A stretch of DNA of 23,940 nt from an uncultured Mucispirillum sp. (GTDB lineage: Bacteria; Chrysiogenota; Deferribacteres; Deferribacterales; Mucispirillaceae). The stretch is from positions 1-23,940 of the forward strand of contig CAJUJZ010000023.1 in the NCBI GenBank assembly GCA_910586745.1. The letters are read 5' to 3'. The translations under genes were made by a program, and so were the position numbers. The notes below the pieces were generated by a model. It was not told the origin of the DNA, ran no database searches, and worked only from the letters and a program-made list of their open reading frames with translations. Positions 14,568 through 21,559 of the stretch are shown here, one piece after another. The number at the start of each line of letters is the position of its first letter. The stretch's first letter is position 1.

Positions 14568-17561
14568 ATGAAAAAAACAAACATTTTACTTTTCTTTTTA
14601 TTGTTATCTTTATCATGCTTTTTTATAGGCTGTGATAAAGGAACAGACAGTGTTGATTTTACTTACTCACAAGACGCAAAAGACCCACGCTTATTTTATT
14701 TTAAAGCAAGTGGCAGTAGTGATTTTGGGTCATTTAGCTATACTTGGGATTTTGGTAACAATAACACATCAACAGGTGAGCAAGCGTCTCACACATTTGC
14801 CAGCTACGGCACGCATACTGTTACTTTAAAAGCAGATATAAATGAATCTAATGTACATACCAGCGTAGCCAAAACAATTGTAATTAATATTCCTAAAATT
14901 GAAAATGTAGATTTTAGCTATACTGTTTCAAAAACTAATCCTAAAGAATATTATTTTACAGCTACAGGCGAAAGCGACTATGGAACAGTTGATTTTGAAT
15001 GGGATTTTGGTCAAAATAATATTGAAACAGGAGAGCGTGCAACAGCTCTATTTGATGAGTATGGTTTTAACGATATTACACTTACTGCCAGGATAAAAAA
15101 TTTAGGTGATGAAGTTGAAGCTGTCAGCACGAAAAAAACAGTAGAAATATTAGCTCCAGAGTTTAAAGATTTAGACTTTACTTATTCCAGCAATTCAGAA
15201 GATGGCAGGATTTTATATTTAAAAGCTAATTCTAAAGTAACTTATGGTACAGTAAATTATAAATGGAATTTTGGTGATGGTTTAGCACAAACTGGTGAAG
15301 AAACTAATGTTACTTTTGACAGCTATGGTAAAAAAACAATTGCTCTTACAGGCACAATAAATGAAACAGGAATCAGCACAACCAGGACAATGACAGTTGA
15401 TGTGCAGCCACCAGTATTTAAAAATTTTACAATAAACCATGAAATAAGTTCAAGTAATCCTTTAACAGTATATTTAACTGCTAATGCAGAAAGTGACTAC
15501 GGCTCATTATCTTATGAGTGGGATTTAGGCTATGGTGTTACCTACACTGGCAAAAGCATTACACATACTTTTGACAGTTTTGGTGAAAAAAATATTACAG
15601 TTAAAGTCAGAAATACAACAACTGATATAGAAGATACTAAAACAGAAGTTATCACTTTAGCTACACCATTAATTGAAAATCTTGAATATACTTATAATAG
15701 AGATAAAAATGACCCATTAAAAGTCTATTTTACAGCGTCATCAACATCAGATTATGATGTTAAATATGAATGGGATTTTGGAAATGGTGAAATAAGAACA
15801 GGAAGAATGGTTGAAATGGATTACACTGGGTTTGGTTTAAAAAATATTGTATTAAAAGCTAGTGTATCATCTTTAAATGTAAATAGTAAAATAGAAGATT
15901 CATTTATGTTTGAAGCTCCATCGGTTACAGAACTGGACTTTGATTATGTGTTCGATAAAAAAAATAATTATAATGCTTATTTCACATCAGTTGGTAAATG
16001 TGATTATGGTGAGCTTGATTTTGAATGGGATTTTGGTTTTGGTAATAAATTCAAAGGAAGCAGTTTGAATCATACTTTTAAATATTATGACAGCTATCCT
16101 ATTTCGCTCACTGCAACTATAAAAGGAACAAATATATCTAAAACAGTTACTAAATCTGTAGAAGTTAAAGAGCCTGCGTTCGATAATTTTGATTTTACTT
16201 ATGAAGTAGATGAAAAGAATCCGCTGCTTGTATATTTTTATGCCACAGGCACAAGTGAACAAGGAACAGTTTCTTTTGAATGGGATTTTAGTAAAGGTAA
16301 TACAGATACAGGAAAAACTACAAATTTTCAATTTGACAGCTTTGGTAAAAAAACAGTTTATTTAACTGCAAAAAATACCACAATGAATGTTACTGATACT
16401 ATCAGTAAAGAAATTGAATTGACTGCACCAGAAATACAAAATTTAAAGTTTGATTATTCCAGGAATAAATATGAGCCTTTTAAAGCAACTTTTACAGCGT
16501 CCTCAACATCGGATTACGAAGTTACATACGAATGGGATTTTGGTGATGGAAAAGTTAAAAGTGGTAAAGTGATTGATATTGTATTTGATGAATTTGGAAC
16601 AAAAAATATCACATTAAAAGCAACTATCTCTAAATTAGGGATAAAAAGTGAATATGTAAAACAGATAAATTTTACAGAGCCAAATATCAAAAATTTAACA
16701 ATGCAGTATTATCCAGATAGAAAGAATAAATTAAAACATAACTTTATTGCTTCAGCAGATGTTGATTATGGTGAATTAGAATTTGAGTGGGACTTTGGTG
16801 ATGGCAATATTAAACAAGGAAATAATATAAACTTTACTTTTGATTATTATGACGCATATAACATCACTCTTTATGCAAAAGTTATAGACACAAAAACCAA
16901 AAATCATATAAATGATACTATAGATTTATCTAAAATATCAGATATTAATTTTCAATGTTCATATATACCAACAAATGAAACAGAAGCAGATTTTTTAAAA
17001 GCAACATGTAAACCAGATTTAGGAGATAAAATATTAACATCAGTTAGATATGAGTGGGATTTTGGCGACCCAGCTTCTGGAATAATTGAAAATTCTTCAT
17101 CAGATGAAAGAGCTGTACATAAATTTACAAAATCAGATTTATACCAGGTTAAATTATGTGTTAATGCTAATGAGCTTATTACTCCATTATGTGTAACTAA
17201 AGAAATAGGCATATTAGAAGAGCCAGTTGCTGGCTTATCATATAAAGATAATGATGGATATCATTTGGTGGACGGCAAAGATACCTGGAAAAGAGTATTA
17301 ACTATTTATAACCCTTGGAAACACTTAATCAATGATGGTAGAACTACAGTAACAAGCGTTGTTACTAACAGTCATATAGGCTGTTATGGTTCAAGTGACC
17401 AAAATATCAATGGCACAAGAACTATTACATCAGAATATGCGAATATAGATATAATAGATAGTAGAAATTGTTATGCAGAAGATGGGGAGAGTAGGAGAGG
17501 AAATGAAAGTGTAACATATACTTTAAAAAATGGTTATAGCAGAACAAAAGAAAATATGTAA
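14568..17561 (+). CDS. giant surface lipoprotein with ten PKD repeats
   Basis: This 997-residue predicted lipoprotein has the signal peptide FFIGC, with Cys22 as the lipidated residue. Ten PKD (Ig-like) repeats of about 85 residues follow, each with a (Y/F)xWDFGxG-type motif and a later F(D/x)xYGxxxITLxA strand, to about residue 880. Repeats 4-6 and 7-9 resemble each other as triplets (ASSTSDYDVKYEWDFGNG in 5, ASSTSDYEVTYEWDFGDG in 8; DYGELDFEWDFG in 6, DYGELEFEWDFG in 9), implying internal duplication. The C-terminal 110 residues are different, with three Cys and many Thr/Ser/Asn. The AGGAGG ribosome site is the strongest in the window. PKD stalks typically hold an adhesive tip away from the surface, so a mating-contact adhesin is plausible but inferred. 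The gene ends before a strong terminator. Confidence 0.88.
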   Translation: MKKTNILLFFLLLSLSCFFIGCDKGTDSVDFTYSQDAKDPRLFYFKASGSSDFGSFSYTWDFGNNNTSTGEQASHTFASYGTHTVTLKADINESNVHTSVAKTIVINIPKIENVDFSYTVSKTNPKEYYFTATGESDYGTVDFEWDFGQNNIETGERATALFDEYGFNDITLTARIKNLGDEVEAVSTKKTVEILAPEFKDLDFTYSSNSEDGRILYLKANSKVTYGTVNYKWNFGDGLAQTGEETNVTFDSYGKKTIALTGTINETGISTTRTMTVDVQPPVFKNFTINHEISSSNPLTVYLTANAESDYGSLSYEWDLGYGVTYTGKSITHTFDSFGEKNITVKVRNTTTDIEDTKTEVITLATPLIENLEYTYNRDKNDPLKVYFTASSTSDYDVKYEWDFGNGEIRTGRMVEMDYTGFGLKNIVLKASVSSLNVNSKIEDSFMFEAPSVTELDFDYVFDKKNNYNAYFTSVGKCDYGELDFEWDFGFGNKFKGSSLNHTFKYYDSYPISLTATIKGTNISKTVTKSVEVKEPAFDNFDFTYEVDEKNPLLVYFYATGTSEQGTVSFEWDFSKGNTDTGKTTNFQFDSFGKKTVYLTAKNTTMNVTDTISKEIELTAPEIQNLKFDYSRNKYEPFKATFTASSTSDYEVTYEWDFGDGKVKSGKVIDIVFDEFGTKNITLKATISKLGIKSEYVKQINFTEPNIKNLTMQYYPDRKNKLKHNFIASADVDYGELEFEWDFGDGNIKQGNNINFTFDYYDAYNITLYAKVIDTKTKNHINDTIDLSKISDINFQCSYIPTNETEADFLKATCKPDLGDKILTSVRYEWDFGDPASGIIENSSSDERAVHKFTKSDLYQVKLCVNANELITPLCVTKEIGILEEPVAGLSYKDNDGYHLVDGKDTWKRVLTIYNPWKHLINDGRTTVTSVVTNSHIGCYGSSDQNINGTRTITSEYANIDIIDSRNCYAEDGESRRGNESVTYTLKNGYSRTKENM

Positions 17562-17599
17562 TTCTATAAAATAGTAACTTATATTTTAAGTAGTAATTT

Positions 17600-17655
17600 A
17601 TCCTGGTATAGATGAATCATCTTGTGATGAAGATTTATGCCAGGATTTATTTTTT
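17600..17655 (+). terminator. Rho-independent terminator after the PKD lipoprotein gene
   Basis: ATCCTGGTATA (17600-17610) pairs with TATGCCAGGAT (17636-17646, one G-U pair), an inner ATCATC/GATGA stem lies in the loop, and TTATTTTTTT follows. It ends the rightward unit about 40 bp after the stop codon and separates it from the leftward genes. The remainder of 17562-17694 holds nothing else recognisable. Confidence 0.82.
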
Positions 17656-17694
17656 TATAACATATTGATAAATCAGAAAACATAAAATAATATT

Positions 17695-17880
17695 TTATTC
17701 ATTATTTTTTAAGTCTTTAATAGAATTGTAAGAGTATTCAATTAATGCACGAATTATATCTTGTTTTGTAACATTAGATTGATATGGGAAAAAAAATTTT
17801 TTTAATTCTGCGTCTTGTATTTTATCAATTAATTCTTCATTCAATGCTAAATTAATTTTTTGGTTATATATTTTTGCCAT
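17695..17880 (-). CDS. small ribbon-helix-helix-like regulator (putative)
   Basis: This is a 61-residue protein. A basic N-terminal strand (KIYNQKINLALNEEL) and two helices (EELIDKIQDAELKKFF and TKQDIIRALIEYSYNSIK) match the layout of MetJ/Arc-type ribbon-helix-helix repressors, often found as plasmid regulators. The start at 17880 follows AAGGT; a longer frame from 17910 would begin inside the hairpin element. It has its own near-consensus promoter, overlapped by a 15-bp inverted repeat and followed by a hairpin also found before trbJ. It may therefore autoregulate and control other genes through one of these elements; this is inference. Confidence 0.6.
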   Translation of the reverse strand: MAKIYNQKINLALNEELIDKIQDAELKKFFFPYQSNVTKQDIIRALIEYSYNSIKDLKNNE

Positions 17881-17900
17881 GCTGTTTACCTTTTTATAAT

Positions 17901-17938
17901 TAATAACCATGCAGCATTAAAGCTGCAGATGGTTATTA
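17901..17938 (-). repeat. hairpin element, copy 3 (5' leader of the RHH gene)
   Basis: TAATAACC (17901-17908) pairs with GGTTATTA (17931-17938), and inner TGCAGC pairs with GCTGCA around a 6-base loop. Read leftward it is nearly identical (two differences in about 35 bases) to copy 2 read rightward, so both have the same orientation relative to their downstream genes. It begins at the -10 element of the RHH promoter and covers the expected leader. Confidence 0.7.
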
Positions 17939-17939
17939 T

Positions 17940-17967
17940 ATTATACAGTATTTAAATGTGTTTTCAA
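17940..17967 (-). promoter_or_regulatory. near-consensus promoter of the RHH gene
   Basis: Read leftward: TTGAAA (17967-17962), a 16-bp spacer and perfect TATAAT (17945-17940). Transcription would start in the hairpin element. The left arm of the 15-bp inverted repeat lies in the spacer and overlaps the -35, so a bound protein would block RNA polymerase. Confidence 0.7.
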
Positions 17968-17990
17968 GTGTTTTTAAACACATTTAAATA
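17949..17990. repeat. 15-bp perfect inverted repeat (operator or terminator)
   Basis: TATTTAAATGTGTTT (17949-17963) and its exact complement (17976-17990) flank a 12-base spacer that carries a further GTGTTTTT. The right arm ends one base before the stop codon of the large leftward gene (17992). It overlaps the RHH promoter. It has no T-run in either direction, so operator function seems more likely than simple termination. Confidence 0.6.
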
Positions 17991-17991
17991 T

Positions 17992-20900
17992 TTATATTGC
18001 TCTTGTAATATTCTTTTCTCTTTCCTTTGTATGTTCTTGTGTTTTCTTTATATTAAGAGCTGGTTTGATACTATATCTAATATTTTTTAATGCTTCTTCT
18101 TTTGAAAGTTCATTTTTAGAAATAATATCATTAAAATCACCTGCAACTGCTTTACCATTTATTTTTGGAACTGTTACAGTAACATTTTTATATTTATCAG
18201 CTACAGCATTAGCAGCATTTAAACCAATATTGCCAATCTTATTGTTTAAATCATTATCTGCTGCAATAACAATATTGATTGCTGGATATTTCTCGGTGAT
18301 TGCTTTTACTGTATGCTCAAGATTATTTGCAGACATGGCAGCAATTACTTTTAATCCTGGCTCTTTAATTGCTTCATTGATACTTGCAGCTGTAGCATAT
18401 CCCTCTGCAATAATAATTGATGTAGCAGATTTTAAATCAGCAGCATTACCATCAACCACATGAAATGCACCAACTTTGTTTGTATTCTTAGCGAATCTTT
18501 TTTCGCCATCTTCTGAAATATACTGGGCAGATTTTAATCTTCCATCGATATTGTAGAGAGGCACTGTGATTGTGTTATCATTACCAGCATATATATTCTG
18601 TGTAGGCTCTATCATTTTATTTGATAGATATGTATGCTCATTTATAGCCTCTTTATTCATAAATTTAGCGTATAAAGCCTTTTCGGCTTTTTCTGTGAGT
18701 ATTTTATCTTCTTGTTCTCTTTCTGCCTTTCTAGCTTGATATAATGCTTTCATTTCTGCTTTTTCTTCTGGTGTCATGCTATTATAGCTGTGTTCTTTGG
18801 AACTCCATTTGATTTCTTCGCCAGTGCGATTATTCATAAAGTAGCCATTAGCTACGCCATCAGCATGAAGCACATAAAATCCAGACTGTTCTTTACCCTT
18901 ATCACCATCGACAGCGATTCTATGTTTCTGACCATCTGCAATAACAGTATTTTCTAAAACACCAGCTGACTTTATGCTGTTTAAAAATTCTTCTTCAATA
19001 TCTAATGGAATATCATATTTAACTTTATTCTCTACATTTTTGATGTCCCATTGAAAAAATTTATCTTTTTCTGATTCCTGGCAAAACCAAAATTTGCCGT
19101 CCTTATCCCATTCTGCACCAAGAGCTTTTGCCTGGTCTTTTTCTTCATAAGGAACTGCAAGTATATATTTATTTTCTTGCTGATTTACTACCTTATTATT
19201 AGTATTATTAGCTTGCAGCATTTGCTCTTTTCTTAAAGCTAAATCTTTCTCATTAACTTTTTCCCATTTATTAAATAAAGCTGTATCAACATCAGCAGGT
19301 ACAAACCAGCACATGTTGTTTCTATCCCATTTTGCACCTAACGATTTTGCTTCATCTTTTTCAGCTTTTGGAACATTTATATAAGTAACAGAGTTTATTC
19401 TATCATTTATATCTTTATCTATTTTATTTTCTGATACTTCTTTTTGCATAGTCTGCTCATTAGAATTTTTTTGTTGTAAATATGCTAAGTACCTATCTTC
19501 TTCTTTTTTAAAGTTTCCTAATTCCTCTTTAGGTATTAGAACAGCAGAGCCTATTGTTGCTCTGTACTCTATTGCTTCAGAAACTTTTTCTTTGCCACCA
19601 AATTCTAAATCACCTATGTCTACATGTACAGTTTCTGAGTGGTGAGATTTATAATTTATTGCAAATTTAGTTTTATAATAGTAAAGACCATCAATATCTT
19701 CCCCATTGAGTTTCCTTTCTTTTATTTTATTTTGCTCAGTATCTTTCTTTACTAATTTATCTAAAAATTTATAAGCCTCTTCACCTTTTAAGATGGTATC
19801 ATCTTTGATTCCAAAATCATCTTCAGACCATGCAAAATTAACAGCTAAATCTTTGAAAAAGCCTTTTTCTGTGGAATTTTCCTTTTTGAAGCCAGTATTT
19901 TGTTCTATATTTTTTTCATTTGTTTTATCTTTTTCAAACATATTATGAATACCTACTTCTTTTGCAATATTTTCATATATATTTTGCAAATCTTTATGGA
20001 TATAGTAATTTTTACCATCATAAGCAATATTATATGCGATAAGTTTTTCTGCCTCTTTTTCTGTTATATTTAAATACAATTTATCTTCGTTAGATTTTAT
20101 ATTAAAATCATAACACCAAGGTAAAAACTTCTCTCTTTCTTCAGCTTTACAGTAAAATCTTTCTGTTTCTTTATCATATTTAAACCCATAATGTTCAGCA
20201 ATCTTTTCTGGATTTGGTTTCCCCACCATGCTGTTCATTATGTATTCATCAATATCTAAATAATATCTGTCTAAAGATATTTCATTAGGTATAAATATTT
20301 GTTTTATATTTTCATCAATATTTATACTTTCTTTCCAATCTTCTAAATTACCTGTTTTAATATAATATGATTGATGTGCTTCATCATATAAAATATTAAA
20401 ATCTTTCCAAGTTTTACCTTGCTCAAGTAATTCTTCTTCATACATATAGAACTTATAATCATTTGTTATATTTACATAAGTCCTGCCAGCATATTCCAAA
20501 TCAGCTTGTTTTATAATATCTTTAATATTTTCTGATACTTGTTCTTGTGTTTTAAATATTTCTAAATCTTTGCCAAGAATGAGTTGAGCAGCTTTATCTG
20601 CGTCTTTAACTGCTTTAAATAAATACGATGGGTCATCTCTTATTGCTTTAGACCAGGATTTTAAATAAGCAACATTATTATCATTAGGCTCATGTCCTAA
20701 ACCACATTGTGTTCCAACTAGAAACGATGTAATCTCTGCAACAAGTTCTTCTCTTGCGTATGATTCAGAGCCGAAACCTCCAGAAAGGTCACGATTATTT
20801 CTTTTCTCATGAGCTGTCCAATGCCCCAGCTCATGTAATGCACATCTGTAGTATGCTTCTGGGCTTTGAAATTGTTCTTTCAGTGGTAAAGTTATTGTAT

Positions 20901-21081
20901 CAGTAACGATATTATAAAATGCCTCATTTTGCTTTTTATGTATAATTTTTGCACCAGAATTGTCTAAAATTTCTTGTGCTTTTTCTATAGGGTCAAAAGT
21001 AATTAACTTTTCTTTATAAGCTGGTAAACCCTCACATTGCTCTAGGTTTTTCAAGCTTAACAGTAACAACTTGTTCTTCAC
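17992..21081 (-). CDS. TraC-like primase/metallopeptidase, main fragment of a frameshifted ArdC-Toprim gene
   Basis: This open frame carries most of a multidomain conjugative protein. NLEQCEGLP (12-20) and HELGHW (83-88), with a downstream EELVAEI, form the zincin-like metallopeptidase domain that normally follows an ArdC N-domain. A long charged middle region follows. Two DUF5710-like repeats (INVPKAEKDEAKSLGAKWD near 565; ILAVPYEEKDQAKALGAEWD near 640) come next. The C-terminus is a Toprim domain: IIIAEGYATAAS near 890 (catalytic Glu) and AADNDLN near 940 (metal-binding Asp), then GDFNDI. The combination parallels RP4 TraC, a primase with an ArdC-like N-terminal part. The GTG at 21081 is only the frame's edge; the true start is probably at 21397. 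Removing one A from the five-A run (complement of T21047-21051) joins both fragments into about 1,134 residues. Confidence 0.85.
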   Translation of the reverse strand: MKNKLLLLSLKNLEQCEGLPAYKEKLITFDPIEKAQEILDNSGAKIIHKKQNEAFYNIVTDTITLPLKEQFQSPEAYYRCALHELGHWTAHEKRNNRDLSGGFGSESYAREELVAEITSFLVGTQCGLGHEPNDNNVAYLKSWSKAIRDDPSYLFKAVKDADKAAQLILGKDLEIFKTQEQVSENIKDIIKQADLEYAGRTYVNITNDYKFYMYEEELLEQGKTWKDFNILYDEAHQSYYIKTGNLEDWKESINIDENIKQIFIPNEISLDRYYLDIDEYIMNSMVGKPNPEKIAEHYGFKYDKETERFYCKAEEREKFLPWCYDFNIKSNEDKLYLNITEKEAEKLIAYNIAYDGKNYYIHKDLQNIYENIAKEVGIHNMFEKDKTNEKNIEQNTGFKKENSTEKGFFKDLAVNFAWSEDDFGIKDDTILKGEEAYKFLDKLVKKDTEQNKIKERKLNGEDIDGLYYYKTKFAINYKSHHSETVHVDIGDLEFGGKEKVSEAIEYRATIGSAVLIPKEELGNFKKEEDRYLAYLQQKNSNEQTMQKEVSENKIDKDINDRINSVTYINVPKAEKDEAKSLGAKWDRNNMCWFVPADVDTALFNKWEKVNEKDLALRKEQMLQANNTNNKVVNQQENKYILAVPYEEKDQAKALGAEWDKDGKFWFCQESEKDKFFQWDIKNVENKVKYDIPLDIEEEFLNSIKSAGVLENTVIADGQKHRIAVDGDKGKEQSGFYVLHADGVANGYFMNNRTGEEIKWSSKEHSYNSMTPEEKAEMKALYQARKAEREQEDKILTEKAEKALYAKFMNKEAINEHTYLSNKMIEPTQNIYAGNDNTITVPLYNIDGRLKSAQYISEDGEKRFAKNTNKVGAFHVVDGNAADLKSATSIIIAEGYATAASINEAIKEPGLKVIAAMSANNLEHTVKAITEKYPAINIVIAADNDLNNKIGNIGLNAANAVADKYKNVTVTVPKINGKAVAGDFNDIISKNELSKEEALKNIRYSIKPALNIKKTQEHTKEREKNITRAI

Positions 21082-21397
21082 CTGTTATTTCATCTATTTC
21101 TTTTTTAGTTTCTTTGGTCTGTAAAAACATTATGTGCATACCTTTTTCGCCTGGTCGAACCTTTGCACCAAGTTCACCAGCTTGCAAAAATGTAAGCCAT
21201 CTATTATCTTCATAGCCTTTAGCCTCTGCAGCCATCATAAGATTAAGAAGATTCATTCCATTGTATTCTTTTTCACTTTTTATATTATAAGGTAAAAAAC
21301 CTTTGCCGCTCCATGTTTTCTGCCATGGAGCCTCATTTTTTTCTATAAGGTCAGCAAATTTATTTGCTAACTCTTGATATTTATTAACTTTATCCAT
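21032..21397 (-). CDS. ArdC N-terminal domain, 5' fragment of the frameshifted gene
   Basis: About 115 residues form a typical ArdC N-domain (ssDNA-binding, antirestriction family): FADLIEKNEAPWQKTWSGKG, then LPYNIKSEKEYNGMNLLNL, NRWLTFLQAGELGAKVRPGE and KGMHIMF. The start at 21397 follows GAGGTGG. The frame runs a few codons past the homopolymer (KPRAM) and stops at TGA 21032-21034, while the family continues directly into EQCEGLP, which is present in the other frame. This marks the break as a single-base indel in the A5 run, either real or a sequencing error. ArdC proteins protect incoming plasmid DNA from host restriction. Confidence 0.85.
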   Translation of the reverse strand: MDKVNKYQELANKFADLIEKNEAPWQKTWSGKGFLPYNIKSEKEYNGMNLLNLMMAAEAKGYEDNRWLTFLQAGELGAKVRPGEKGMHIMFLQTKETKKEIDEITGEEQVVTVKLEKPRAM

Positions 21398-21548
21398 TTT
21401 CCACCTCGTCAAATCTTGCATTTAATGCGTCTTCTTCATTTTCAGCGGTTTCAATTGTTAAGCCTAACATTTCAGCTTCTTCTGCTGTAAGCTCTACAAC
21501 CGCACCTACATTGTCCAGGTCATTCAATTTTTGTTCTAGTGTGTTCAT
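21390..21548 (-). CDS. hypothetical 52-residue acidic protein between topB and ardC/traC
   Basis: A short but convincing gene: ATG at 21548 after AAGAGGTGG (a strong Shine-Dalgarno like that of the next gene), 52 codons, stop TAA at 21390-21392, overlapping the ArdC start at 21397 by 8 bp. The product starts MNTLEQKLNDLDNVGAVVEL and continues with TAEEAEMLGL and an acidic tail; there is no signal peptide or membrane segment. Its position, ribosome site and overlap indicate translational coupling within the leftward topB operon. Not recognised; it could be a small acidic DNA mimic or an accessory subunit, but nothing in the sequence proves that. Confidence 0.7.
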   Translation of the reverse strand: MNTLEQKLNDLDNVGAVVELTAEEAEMLGLTIETAENEEDALNARFDEVENG

Positions 21549-21559
21549 TTTCCACCTCT

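Noticed and set aside
15987..16331. Antisense open frames over the PKD, trbI, primase and topB genes
   Set aside because: They lack ribosome sites and family features and are explained as shadows of strongly coding frames on the other strand.
14568..17561. CRISPR-like or mobile repeats in the PKD gene
   Set aside because: The recurring DNA segments are in-frame PKD domain repeats of about 260 bp with diverged sequence, not short identical repeats with spacers.
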